Positions 44,929-55,639 of a stretch of 64,000 nucleotides of DNA are shown piece by piece. The position numbers and the translations under genes are program-made. This DNA comes from Pyrenochaeta sp. MPI-SDFR-AT-0127 (Eukaryota > Ascomycota > Dothideomycetes > Pleosporales > Cucurbitariaceae). The stretch's first letter is position 1; each line of letters begins with the position of its first letter. The notes beneath the pieces are model-generated. The model was not told the origin of the DNA, searched no databases, and saw nothing but the letters and a program-made list of their open reading frames with translations. The stretch covers positions 1-64,000 of the forward strand of contig JAGTJM010000005.1 in the NCBI GenBank assembly GCA_020747015.1. Direction: 5' to 3'.

Positions 44929-46650
44929 TCACCAGCGACCGCGCCCTCCACGTCCTCGTCCTCGTCCTCTGCCACCCCCGTGACCCCGTCCGTGACCCCG
45001 CCCGTGACCACCTCCACTGCCTCTACCTCCTCCGCGAAAACCGCCTCTGCCTCCGCTTCCGTCGTGTCGTTGCTGCACTGGTCCAGGGCCGCTCTGCATC
45101 AATTGTGCTCGTTCTTCGTCTGACGCGTGGAATGCATTTGGGATTTGCAACAAGTCGCAGAATGATTGCGTGTGCGGGTTGCTGTATTCTTGCGGCATTT
45201 CGTGGACGTGGATGCCTAACGCAGGTTCGAAGACTGGCGCAGTTTGTTCAAAGTCATCGGGTATTGTCATCTTGCCGACCTTCACAACGTTTTCCTCGAC
45301 CCAGTTCATCTCTTTCTCTATCAGTGGTCTGTAGACGCCATCGCCCTTGTTAGTAGGTACTTGTGCGTGTGAATCGCCGACTTGCAAGTCGTTTGCAAAG
45401 ACCCGAGTGATCGCAAGCCACTCCTTGTCGTACTGCAATTTTAAAGGCCGTTGAAGGTCAGTGTGTACATGGGGAGCAATTTCCACAAGTTGGAGGAAGT
45501 CTCTCTTCGGTAAGCATTTATCCAGCGCAAGAAAATTGGTTGTTTTGTTCGTGATGTCTGTTGGAAAAGGCAGTGTTGGTATTACTTCGGTTTTCGGACG
45601 GGCAAAGGCCTCTGGAAGGAGGTCCCGGATATCTTGCGGAACTTCTTGCGGAACTTCTTGCTGGCCGTTGACACTGTTAGACGTGGTTTCATTCGACACA
45701 GAGGTCGAAGCATGAGGCGGCTCATCATCATCCATGTCAAGATCAATCTCGGCATCGTTCTTGGTGAATGCTTCCAGGCCAATCTGACCTTCGTTCACGA
45801 CCACTACATCAGAGGCGTTTGAGGCGACCTCTGGCTTGGAGCTGTTCTGGACATCACCGTGCTCCCACACAGCAGAGAATTTGGTATGCATGTGGGCACT
45901 GAACCAGTATGGAGGACGTAAACGCTCCAGTACCATCGTTGCTGCAACACTTCCCAACGTACCGTCTTTTGCTTCTTGCTCGAAATACGGCTTGTGTCTG
46001 AAAAGCTGCCGGTGATTGCCCTTCCACTCCATACTCCGTGGCCAATCATGGCTTAGTCCTATGTCGACTTGTGTTCGAATCTGGAGCAGTTTTCGCACGT
46101 CCAGCTCTCGTACGTGATAGATGCTCCTCACGTCGTCACTGTTGTATGGGAGACGTTCGAAATGCGGCTTTTTGTAGTTGTAACCTTTCCAAATGCCCGA
46201 TAGACCAGCAATTCGAAGAGGCCCCAATCGAACCACATTCGCGGCGCCCATGTAGTAGATCATCGGTGCAACCCAGCCTCCATAGTATAATTCCCACATG
46301 TAATTGCTCGCCTCATGGTTTCCACCAATGAACATGGTCAAATATGGAGCGGTACGAGCACCAGAGTAGTATTCGTGAAAGTCGTGCATAGCGTAGAATT
46401 TGCTTGGCATTGAAACGGCTTTCAGGTCGGATGCGTTGCGAACAGCCTGCGAGATCAGACAGAGAAACAGTGGTGCGAATCAGGAACATACCTGGAAGTC
46501 GCCTGCAATAATCAACAGATCCACATCTGGCCAGCCCTTTAGCTTGCAAGCTGTGGTGACTGATGCGTATATATCATGCAGTACTCCATGGCCACAACCC
46601 TCAACTGCAATGCGCAGCCCTTGCTGTTCAAGCAATTCTAGCGATGCCAT
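44929..46650 (-). CDS. DBR1: RNA lariat debranching enzyme
   Basis: Two exons: 46650-46492 and 46446-44929; one 45 bp intron; 559 codons (558 aa). It cleaves the 2'-5' bond of excised intron lariats in the nucleus. The metallophosphoesterase residues are all visible: the Dbr1-specific Cys-x-His in VEGCGHGVLHDIY near residue 18, AGDFQAVRN across the splice (Asp and Asn), GGNHEASN, LSHDWP and FSAHMHTKFS. The C-terminal domain follows (PTNFLALDKCLPKRDFLQ-like NFLALDKCLPKR, EWLAITR). A linker with an acidic stretch contains a 12 bp tandem duplication giving QEVPQEVPQ. The end is a Gly/Arg/His-rich RGG-type tail of about 45 residues, longer than in yeast. It lies head-to-head with the SNM1-like gene, 258 bp apart. 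Confidence 0.94.
45636..45659. repeat. 12 bp tandem duplication inside DBR1
   Basis: The unit GCGGAACTTCTT is repeated exactly at 45636-45647 and 45648-45659, producing the duplicated QEVP in the acidic linker of DBR1. It keeps the frame. Confidence 0.9.
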
Positions 46651-46908
46651 ACTTGGCTACAACCAAGAAACTTGGAGTCAGTAGTGAAGGCGTTAGCAGT
46701 GAGACCCAAATAGCCCTGGTTAGCGCTTCATTGTGCAATTCATATGCGCACAAAGTCGTGCTAGAGGCTTCGAGCCGTTAACACAGACAATCGAGGACGT
46801 GCACTAGCGCCGGAGGTCGGAGGTGTGATATCGATAGCGAGGCGAAAAAGTACATTGACAAGCGGACTCTCCAAACGTCTAGGCACGTCACACATCTGAG
46901 GAACGGCA
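46651..46908. promoter_or_regulatory. Short divergent promoter of DBR1 and the SNM1-like gene
   Basis: Only 258 bp separate the two divergent ATGs, so the promoters overlap. Both neighbours act on RNA. No TATA box is seen. Confidence 0.55.
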
Positions 46909-47490
46909 ATGGCTCTGACCAAAGACGTCGAACTCAGGGCGAACTTTCTTCAAGAAGCAGCTCACTTACTAACTGCTTATTCGCCAGCAGGCGCGGCCTT
47001 CTTGGGAAGCGCTCGTGATAAGTTGATCGAAGATGCAGATCTCGAACTTCAGCCCAAGGAAATGGAGGCTCTTCGTCGACAGGTTTGCGGAGCATGCGGG
47101 AACATCATGATACCCGGCTGGTCCTGTAAGGTCTCAATTCATTCACAGCGCCATACGCAGGAAGGAAAAAGAAAAGCGTTACCCCAGAAATCGACCAAAG
47201 CAGACAAGGCAACCTTTTATGCTTGCGCTAGATGTCACCGCGAGACAACTCAAACATTCCCACCAAGATCTTCGAGATTGCTCAGGAAACCGATAGCCCA
47301 ATCAGATGAAAAGCCAGTACTGGACCTGAAGAAGTCAAGACACGATGACAGCAAGGCACCTAAGACAGTCAACGCAAGCAGCAAACAGAGACAGAAGGCT
47401 CGCAAAGGCGGTTTGCAAGCAATGCTTGAAAAGGATAAGAAGCCATCGTCTAGCCCGGGGGAACTCGACCTGATGGACTTTGCCATGTAA
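46909..47490 (+). CDS. RNase P/MRP subunit, Rpr2/Rpp21/Snm1 family
   Basis: A single exon, 193 aa. The N-terminal helices (DVELRANFLQEAAHLL, ARDKLIEDADLEL) precede a split zinc ribbon: Cys60-x2-Cys63 (VCGACGNIMIPGWSC) and Cys106-x2-Cys109 (YACARCHRET). This is the Rpr2/Rpp21/SNM1 pattern, in which four cysteines bind zinc and the helices contact another protein subunit (Pop5/Rpp29 side) of RNase P or RNase MRP. The C-terminus is Lys/Arg-rich and disordered (SSKQRQKARKGGLQAML), ending with an acidic LDLMDFAM. Whether it serves RNase P (tRNA 5' maturation) or MRP (rRNA processing) cannot be decided from sequence. It is followed after 204 bp by ZPR1 on the same strand. Confidence 0.8.
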   Translation: MALTKDVELRANFLQEAAHLLTAYSPAGAAFLGSARDKLIEDADLELQPKEMEALRRQVCGACGNIMIPGWSCKVSIHSQRHTQEGKRKALPQKSTKADKATFYACARCHRETTQTFPPRSSRLLRKPIAQSDEKPVLDLKKSRHDDSKAPKTVNASSKQRQKARKGGLQAMLEKDKKPSSSPGELDLMDFAM

Positions 47491-47694
47491 GAAGCCATAG
47501 GGCTGAACAGACTAGGGTCTTTCTGAATGCAGGGAAGGCACCAGAAGCTCGGTGACCCCGCCAAAGTCGGCGGCGCGGGGCTCAAAAATTTCGAGACTTG
47601 CGTCACTGGACTTTTTTTTTTGGGAATCAGCACACTACTCGAATTTCTGCACTCCGTCACTTCACCTGTTACAATTTTTCTACCAGCAACCAAG

Positions 47695-49201
47695 ATGGCT
47701 CAACAACAAAGCCTTGCGAAGGACCTTTTCGAGGACATGGGCCGCAAGGTCGCAGAGGCGAGCGCTCAGGAAGACAGCGAGGACGGCACCAAGGTTGTTG
47801 ATGAGATTGAAAGCTTGTGCATGAATTGCCACGAAGATGTATGTATGAGTTCGGATTGAGCGTAACATAGCTAATTGCTCTCAGGGTACCACACGACTTC
47901 TCCTCACCAAGATCCCTTTCTTCCGCGAGATTGTCCTAATGTCCTTCGCATGCCCACATTGCCACTTTAAGAATTCTGAAATACAATCTGCTGGCGAGAT
48001 CCAGCAACGCGGTGTCAAGTTCACATTGCGTGTAGAGACAGCGGACGATTTGAGTCGGCAGATTATTAAAGGCGATACTGCGATATTTCGTATCGAAGAT
48101 ATCGATTTGGAGATCCCACCCGGTCGGGGACAGTTGACGAATGTTGAGGGCATTCTTGCCATGGTTGCGCAAGACCTGGAGCAGAAGCAGGACGAGAGGA
48201 AACAAGTCGTACCTGAAGTGTACGAGAAGATTCAAGGCATCATTGAGACGCTGAAGCAGATGTCGAGCGGGCAGAGATTACCGTTCAAGCTCACCGTTGA
48301 CGATCCAGCTGGAAATTCCTCAATCGAGCCACCAAGTGTACTTTCCTCTGGAAAATATTCTCGACACGAATATCCACGAACTGCCGCCCAGAACGAAGCG
48401 CTCGGACTGGGTGATACCAGTGGCGAGGCGCCGCCCACAGAGATTCGTCCAGAATACCACGCGTCACAGATGTATCCTGAGATGCCCTCTGCCTCCGCTC
48501 CGATGGTAAACAACGTAGACGAAGATGATATCATCGAAAACCAGGTGTATTCGTTCCCTGCTAGCTGCCCAGGATGCACCATGTCCTGCACAACGAACAT
48601 GAAGATGGTCAACATTCCACATTTCAAGCAGGTGGTCCTGATGAGCACTGTTTGCGATCACTGCGGATACCGAAGCAACGAAGTCAAGACCGGCGGCGAG
48701 GTTCCGGAAAAGGGCCGCCGAATTACCGTCTCCATCAATACCAAAGAAGATCTCTCGCGTGACATTCTCAAATCGGAGTCCTGTGCGCTGTCCTGTCCCG
48801 AAATCAATCTCAGCGTCGAACCTGGCACACTCGGCGGCCGCTTCACCACCATTGAAGGCTTGCTGACGCAAGTACGTGATGACCTCAAATCTTCGGTCTT
48901 CCACTCCGCCGACGGAGGTGATTCCATGGAGTCGGCATCAAAAGAGAAGTGGTCTAGCTTCTTCGCTCAACTTGATGCAGCTATTGGCGGTGAAGTCACA
49001 TTCACCATTATTCTACAGGACCCTCTTGCCAGCAGCTATGTGCAGAGTTTCACCGCACCCGAACCAGACCCACAGATCAAGCTGGAGGATTACGACAGAA
49101 CAGAGGCAGAGGAGGAAGACTTGGGATTGAAGGATATGAAGACGGAGGGATATGAGGAGGAGCATGCGGCGGCCAATGGAGCGACCACCAATGGCGCATA
49201 G
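47695..49201 (+). CDS. ZPR1: Zinc finger protein ZPR1
   Basis: Two exons: 47695-47838 and 47885-49201; intron 46 bp; 487 codons (486 aa). Two ZPR1 modules, each a C4 finger followed by an alpha/beta homology domain. Finger 1 is Cys42-x2-Cys45 (LCMNCHEDGTTRLLLT, spanning the splice) and Cys71-x2-Cys74 (FACPHCHFKNSE); finger 2 is CPGC...CDHCGYRSNEVK. The conserved strings IPFFREIVLMSF and IPHFKQVVLMST follow each first half. ZPR1 acts as a chaperone for eEF1A folding and moves to the nucleus on growth stimulation. The end is acidic (EAEEEDLGLKDMKTE). The 5' leader before the ATG has a long T-tract near 47610. Confidence 0.95.
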
Positions 49202-49398
49202 ACTTGATAGTGCAGGTTCCACGGGTTTAAAATTTCCTCATCTTATCTTGCATCTGGGCCGGGGCCTTTCTTTTAGATACCAAGGCTTCGCCAGCCATAA
49301 TGGAGCATATTCATCATTGCGTAACTTGCATCACACCCGTGACTGCCTCTGGCCTGGAATGTATATGGGGTATCTTAACATAATTTTGTCCTGTCGCA

Positions 49399-50137
49399 TT
49401 ACCCAGCCAAAGGATTTGCATGTATAGTGACCCTTTCAATCTCTACCCTCTCTTGTGGTCTGCTTTTCTTGTCTACGGCGATCTTTTCCAAGTCATCCAG
49501 TGTCTCCCAACCCTCCAAGACCTTGCCGAAGACGGTATTTTTGCCATCTAGATGCGGTGCTGCAGCAAAGGTGATGAAGAACTGACTGCCGTTGCTATTT
49601 GGGCCCTTGTTCGCCATGCTGACTATTCCCCTCGCATTGTGTCGCAGCGCAGGCTTGATCTCATCTTCAAAGAGCTGGTTTGGCGTGTCGTATATCGATG
49701 TGGAGGCTTTTGACTTTGGGTCTGAGCTTGGACTTCCGCCTTGTATCATGAAGTTTGGTATCAGCCTGTGGAAGGGACTGCCATTGTAGAAGCCTGAGGC
49801 GCATAGGGCGAGGAAGTTTTCTGCAGTCTTGGGGACAGACTCGCAGAATATTTCAAACTTGACGTCACCGCGAGTGGTGTGCAGCTATCATGGGAGGAAG
49901 GTTAGTCATGGATACTATGTCCAAAGGGGAAGCGGAGGATGGGACAATGGGGATCCACAATGGGGGTGCGCAGTCAGACTGAGGCCATGAGTGGACGTGC
50001 CGTGCATGGTGTCGGAGAATTGGAGGAGGCTCGGGGGTGCGAGTGCGGACAATTATACCCTGGGCCGGGGGAACCGTGGGGTTGGAAAGGACGGGCAGTC
50101 AATGGGGGAGGGGGGGACGACTTACAGTGACAGACAT
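49399..50137 (-). CDS. Cyclophilin-type peptidyl-prolyl isomerase (PPIL3/Cyp10 type)
   Basis: Two exons: 50137-50126 (only 12 bp, encoding MSVT) and 49884-49399; intron 241 bp; 166 codons (165 aa). A single cyclophilin domain: VKFEIFCESVPKTAENFLALC, FHRLIPNFMIQGG with the catalytic Arg at residue 44, GIVSMANKGPNSNGSQFFIT, and HLDGKNTVFGKVLEG. The tryptophan that binds cyclosporin in CypA is His here (PHLDGKN), as is usual for the PPIL3 branch, so cyclosporin affinity should be low. PPIL3-type cyclophilins are found in spliceosomal complexes. The cytoplasmic/nuclear form is expected, since there is no signal peptide. The large G-rich intron after codon 4 has GT-AG ends and a CTAAC branch site. 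Head-to-head with the arrestin-like gene. Confidence 0.92.
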
Positions 50138-50878
50138 GGTGTTGATGCAGGTCAGCGTGCATGTTGGAGTGTCGAGGTCGTGGCCGCCATGTGGGAGAGT
50201 GGACCGAGACTGGAGCATGGGGATGCGCGGCCCTCAGCTTCATCGGCCCCCACAGGCCATTGAGCTAGGCCCAAGGGCTGTGGTGCATCCCATCGTCACC
50301 TCCTCTGTGCTACAGCCCGCCAGCCTGCCCGCCCGCGCCCGTCCGCCCTGCTAGATCGGTGCTTGCGCTCGCTGCCATCGCTGCCACCGCTGCCCTCGCC
50401 ATTGTCCCCCAGCAATCGTCGCCAGCCCAGCCCCCCCAGCTTGCCAGCTTGCTGTTCTAGCAGCCGTTCGACCTCCATCGTAAGGCGCCAGCCCGCTAAG
50501 CTCCCGCCCACGCAGCAACAGCCCTACCGGCGGACCTAGAACCTGACCTCGACAGTCGATCCCGCGCATTTCACTCCACCACCCACCAACATACTGCTCG
50601 CCTCCTCTACCGCCGCCGTGCAACGTCCGGCTCGCTGCCGCAGACTCCCCGCCCGTTCAACTCCTCTCGACACCTGCATTTCCACCCCACACCCTGCCGC
50701 AGTCGGACGCCCGCACAGCTTCCCAGCACTGCCCAGCTGCTCGGCGCACCACGCTTGGTTGCCCCCCAAGCGCATTCTGGAGAGCACACAACCCCCTCGA
50801 GGAGCCCCAAGTTGACGCCCATGCAGCGCCAGCTGCCGTCTCAGGCCCGCGCCGACGAGCTCGTCACCACAAGACACC
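50138..50878. promoter_or_regulatory. Divergent upstream region of the cyclophilin and arrestin-like genes
   Basis: 741 bp between two divergent start codons. It is C-rich on the plus strand across the arrestin-like leader (about 50280-50870). Open frames here are compositional artefacts. Confidence 0.5.
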
Positions 50879-52262
50879 ATGTCGGCCTTTGTGCGCGTCT
50901 CTGGACCGCCAAACAGTAACTTCTTGGTGGGCTATCCCGGCATATCAGCAACTCTGGTACGTGTCTCTCTGGCTCGCTCTTGTGCCATTCAATGTCTTGC
51001 GCCCCCCCCTTCTCCATTGGGAACTACCACATTGCCAGCACTTCTTCCCGCATTGGAACATGCCCAAGTATGCTGACACCATGACAGCCCCGAATAGAAG
51101 GCAAGGTCGAAATACGGCCACTCCTCGGAATATCCGCACCCGTCAATGTCTCGCTCGTCACCATCGCATTACATCGGAAAGAAACCATCCATCCCTCGGC
51201 CGACTCCGTCACAAAGAAGCACTTGGCAGCCCCGCGCAAGGAGATTACAGATATTGTAGGCAAAGAGATGCTCTTGTACCGGTGCCACGCCGGCAGAGAA
51301 CACGAGAGCATACTATGCATGGACCTGCCGTTCGTCATCTTCATCCCATATGGCCGCGGAGGCGAGGAAGTGGCACGGAGGGTCCCACCCGCAAGCTTAC
51401 AGCTGCCAAGTCGAACGGCTGAGACTTTCTACGAACTCGTCGTTACCGTACAGCAAGGGCCGCAAGAGCAAAAAAAGTACCCATTTGCTGTTCCAATACA
51501 GCGATATGATACCCTGTCCACATTTGGCATGTACAACCGACCTGAAAGCGCCGAAAGAGTCACGGATCATCTGGTCACCCTGGGCATCAGTCTGCCACGG
51601 TGGAGTTATGGCCCGTTGGATCCCGTTTCCGTCTACATCAAACTGAGCCCCAACCCAGACTGGCTGAACAAGGCGAAAAAAGTCACCATACAAAAAATCA
51701 CCGTTGGCATAGACGAGGAAATAATTTTCAATCACGAGGGAGACGAGCCGACACGCAAGGTCAAGACGTTGGCCAAGACCACGCAAGCAGTCGGGGTCAA
51801 GATGCCAGAAGCTGGCTATTTCACCAATTTGGGGCTGGTCTTCCCCGCCAAAGACTTGAGAGACTCGGACGGCATAATACCAAGAGGGAAAAAAGAGTTC
51901 CCCATGTATGCTGTCAATGGCTTCACTACAACAGGCACCCTGTACAAGATTGAGTACTATCTCACTGTCAAGGTAAGCTAACCAATTTCATCCAATGCAT
52001 ATTGCTCACAGAATTGCAGGCACAAATGTCGTCAGCACGAGATATTCTTCTCCGTCAGCCGATTGTAGTATGTCCTTTTGACCACACGGGCTGTAAGGAA
52101 GAGATGGAAGCTATTGAGCAGGCCGCCAAGGACGCCGCCCACGTCTCCACTGACAATCCCATGTTACCGGCGAGTACCATCATTCGATCAAATGATCCGG
52201 ACGGCCTACGGGCATTGGGCATTGCAATTGTGGGAGGCGTACGCAAACCATTGATTGAGTGA
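50879..52262 (+). CDS. Arrestin-like protein (fungal)
   Basis: Three exons: 50879-50956, 51088-51972 and 52020-52262; introns 131 and 47 bp; 402 codons (401 aa). The N-terminal half has the arrestin-N layout: a first strand GPPNSNFLVGYPGISATL, a core LPRIEGKVEIRP after the splice, VNVSLVTIALHRKET, and LPFVIFIP. The C-terminal half has strand pairs such as VYIKLSPNPDWLNKAKKV and YLTVKAQMSSARDILLRQPIVV (crossing the last splice), typical of the arrestin-C domain ending in LRQPI. No PPxY motif for Rsp5 binding is visible, so it may not be a classical ubiquitin-ligase adaptor of the ART type. It is conserved in filamentous fungi in my judgement, but no specific function is known to me. The intron before codon 27 falls exactly between ATL and PRIEG. 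Confidence 0.75.
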
Positions 52263-53412
52263 AAAGCGCATCTTTGGATTTGGATTCTTGACTGGATATG
52301 ATCAAATGTGCCTTGATGATACAACAGCAGATATTACACCATTCTTCCTTGAACGGATAATAACGTCGGAGCAAGACGGCCTGCGCGAGTGTAAACAGCT
52401 TGCACCCGATCAGATGGATGTAGCAACAACTTATCACTACGAAACACCGGCAGCACAAACGAACAAGCTACGTTTTCACATCACGGTCAGCCCTCGACAT
52501 CTTGCACCTTTCCAATATTCGCTAGTTCGAAACTGGACTAGCCACAATTTACACACGACATGCAATCTACAGCGATGGAGCCCCGGTGTTACAACGGGAT
52601 CTCATCACAGAAAGGATATGGAGTTGGGAATGCGTGACCACGGGAAGCGCAACAGGCCAGTGCTAATCTTCGGCGGAAAAATGAGCGGACATTTGCATTT
52701 ATCGGTGTTTGGCGTAGCCACCGGAATTGGAGTACGGGATGACGGCAGAAACGAGTCTCTTTTCAACTCGTCATGATACCTTCAGTTCTATCGTTTTTGA
52801 TTCTTAATCACGGTCTTTTGAGTAGGCCTTGGGCAGGCAATCGGCAGGGACCGGCAGTTAGAAGAGCTTGAGCATGATGTACAGGCCGAGATCTATTGGC
52901 GAAGAAGCGTGTATATGGGGGCAACTGTTTGAAGGCTTGCGTATACCCTCGTGGTGCAGAGAAGATGCAATCGAATGAATACAACCGTATTACTCCACAT
53001 TGATATATTTTGTTCGTTCTCTCGTATTGTGTTGCTGCATTAGTTTACTTCTCGAACAAAATATGGTAGCCATAGGCTCTAACGTGGGGTCGAAAGTACA
53101 GCCATCTTTATTCAGGCTAAACCAGTCAGGTCACGACGTCTGGGACAACACCAAACTGCTCGGCCATGAGAAGCTACTTAAAGAACTCAGGCTCTGGTGT
53201 AATTGTGATGTCTGGGTTGCTTTATCACACAACTACTTTCATCTTTCCAGTCTCCTTCTCCAAAGTCGCTCTTGTAGCGCCATTGACACATGCCAATAAC
53301 CAGTAGTCTTCGCTAGGAACAATTCCTCACAAACAAACTCCCGTTACCATATCTTACCCGGCAGCTCCATTGAGCACAGGATTCGAAATATTCATACAAG
53401 CCCCCCCACCCT
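52263..53412. other. Intergenic, tail-to-tail between arrestin-like gene and GT25 gene
   Basis: 1.15 kb between convergent stops. A plus-strand frame of 173 codons at 52255-52776 continues past the arrestin stop in another phase but has no recognisable features. No repeat or RNA gene was seen. Confidence 0.5.
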
Positions 53413-54995
53413 TCACACTCCATCTTCGTCTGGCCACTGATCTACCAACTCCCTCTCCCCACTCCCCTGCACCAACCGCTCCAGATTCATTCTCACACTG
53501 TACCTCAAATACTTGGTCTCGTATTTCGTTGCATACCCGCCGCCGACGCCGCCAATATCGCTCTCACCCCGCAGTGGGTGGTGGTGAGCGAAAATCGGGG
53601 GCTGGGTCGTTAAACACACCCTTTCCTTACTGTACGCACTGGTGGAAGGCGAGCCGTGCAAGTTATTGCCTATGTCTGGATCGGAGCCGGCGCACCACCG
53701 TCCCAGCTCGGCGTCGAAGATGCCGTTCCAGCCTTTGATGCCGAATTGATGTAGCAGGCGGCGTGCGCCGCGCTGGGAGACGGCGTAGCCGATCGTGCAG
53801 AGCTGGCCGCCGTTGGAGTGGTGGTAGATGCGGGTGTGTGGGGGGTAGGCTGTGGCTAGGACGTCCGGGCCGGCTTGGAAGGGGTGGGCTTTGAGGTGTT
53901 TGCCGATGGGGACGCTGTCGTCGTTGGCTTGTGTGAGGATGATGTTTGCTGAGTTGATGCTTGGAGAGTGGGTTCTGTGTTGGTGAGTTGACGATGGGGG
54001 AGTGCGAGGCATGCCTGAGCCGCAGTGGCCGAGCCAGAGTATATCCCAGGATGAGGGGTCGCCGTATGGGGAAGTTGTTTGTCCTCCTTTTTTCCCTCGC
54101 TCATTGAGAAGTTGTGAGTTACTGTTCAATGCCTTGATTAATGGTAAGGACGAAAGTGTCCTGAGCAGATTGTGGCTGTCGATAATCTTCATAGCGTTTT
54201 CCTTTGTTTCGGTATTCGGGCGATGGTCAATCTGACTCTTGAGGTTTGGTGACGAGGATAGAAAGTCATTCTTCTGAGAGAGAAATCGTGAGGCGAGAGC
54301 GAAGCGTTGGAGACTTTGCCGTACACGTATGTCCCAGTCTACATCGTCTTCGAGGATGAAAGCTGTTGTGAGGTTTTGTTCGACTACTCTATTAAATATT
54401 AGAAGTGGTCTTGCACTAGATCCATGGCCATTGTACCTCTGCAATGCATTCATATGCGTCCTCCAGCTCCCTCGAGCTCCGGGTGATAATCTGATATTTT
54501 CGTCTGGTGGGGGATACGCGCTTTGCTTGATACTTTCTCCGGTGACTCCATCCACAAATTCGAGTTTGATGTTTGAGACGGCTGCGGAGAGACTGATGGC
54601 ATCGCGGCGGTCAGTCCGAAAGGGAAGGTTGAGGACGAGGATCTTCTGGAACTTGAAGCATGTTAGCATGGGCATGAGATCAACTGTGTCTCCTACTAGG
54701 GCCTTGTAATATTCAACATGGAGGTTTACTGAGGAGAGGCTGGTCAGCATACTCCAAGCGTAGTGTTCAGAATTTCCTTCAGACTCTCGTCCTTCAAGTA
54801 CTCAAAGGAGTCTTGCGGTATCAGGTCGTTGCTGCCCCCAAGATTGAACCAACACCATAACACTCCAAACAACAATACTGTGATCAACAGCCTCGGCCTT
54901 GAGGAATACCATGGTCTCCTCCTCTTGGCTGGATTGAAAGTTGCGCTGCTGTGCGGGGACGTCAACCCCAAGGTATCAATGGATATGCGCCGCAT
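53413..54995 (-). CDS. Glycosyltransferase family 25 protein, Golgi/ER type II membrane
   Basis: Three exons: 54995-54753, 54651-54437 and 54388-53413; introns 101 and 48 bp; 478 codons (477 aa). Short cytosolic tail with RRRP, then a signal anchor at about residues 35-51 (LLITVLLFGVLWCWFNL), then the lumenal catalytic domain. GT25 features: KILVLNLPFRTDRRDAI right after the first splice, FVDGVTGESI, GARGSWRTHMNALQR, and the DxD-type TAFILEDDVDWD after the second splice. Later blocks are DILWLGHCGSG, CTIGYAVSQRGARRLL and DAELGRWC. GT25 enzymes transfer galactose or glucose (LPS or collagen-type); the fungal acceptor is unknown. The ATG used is the first in frame after the upstream stop. The second intron is a multiple of three and free of stops. 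Confidence 0.83.
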
Positions 54996-55639
54996 CTGGG
55001 CCAACAACAGCACAGCAGCGCAGTAAACAGTGGAAGAGAGAAAACATGTGAGACATGGCGGAAGAATTCAGGATCAAGATGTCGTTAGAATGTGACCAAA
55101 TTTCTCTAGCCCTGCCGTGTGTTCGTTGCGGCTTAATGCTTCTTCGCAGCCATTGATCCGTTGGCAGGCAGATGTAATCTGCCGTGCTGTATATGCACCC
55201 CGCATTTATATGCTCCTATACTCCGTGTCCATCGTATAGACGAGATGAGATCGACACGCGGCCAAGACGCCCGCCAGCCCAGGATGAAAGCACGTGAGAT
55301 GTCAGTGATGATGGACCGACTACCGGATAGCGTGGCGGAAAGCGGCAAGAAGCCGCGGACTTGTTCTGGCCGCGCCCTTGGAAATCAGAGCTTATCGATA
55401 GGTGGGCGCGTTTGCGTGACTGTGAAATAGTTTTGGGCCGGCGCATCTCCGCGCTTCGGCGACGACGCCTACTACTACTTGTACATTTGCGCTCTTCTTC
55501 CTTTGTTTGTTCTTGCATGTTCCTGGGTGTGTTTGACTTTGCTGTCTAATTCTGCGCGGCGCAACTGTCTGGTCTTCCCACATCAGTGCACACCACTCTC
55601 CACCGCTCGCCACCCGTCCCCCGCCATACCTCACTCAAC
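54996..55639. promoter_or_regulatory. Divergent upstream region of the GT25 gene and NAR1
   Basis: 644 bp between divergent starts, with no other gene recognised. The NAR1-proximal part is pyrimidine-rich. Confidence 0.5.

Noticed and set aside
52255..52776. 173-codon plus-strand frame after the arrestin-like gene
   Set aside because: No motif or good start, overlapping the arrestin-like stop in another phase; probably chance within the 3' region.
53413..54750. Single-exon reading of the GT25 gene through its introns
   Set aside because: The continuous frame lacks the signal anchor and would include 16 intron-coded residues and a non-family N-terminus; the spliced model restores the family sequence.
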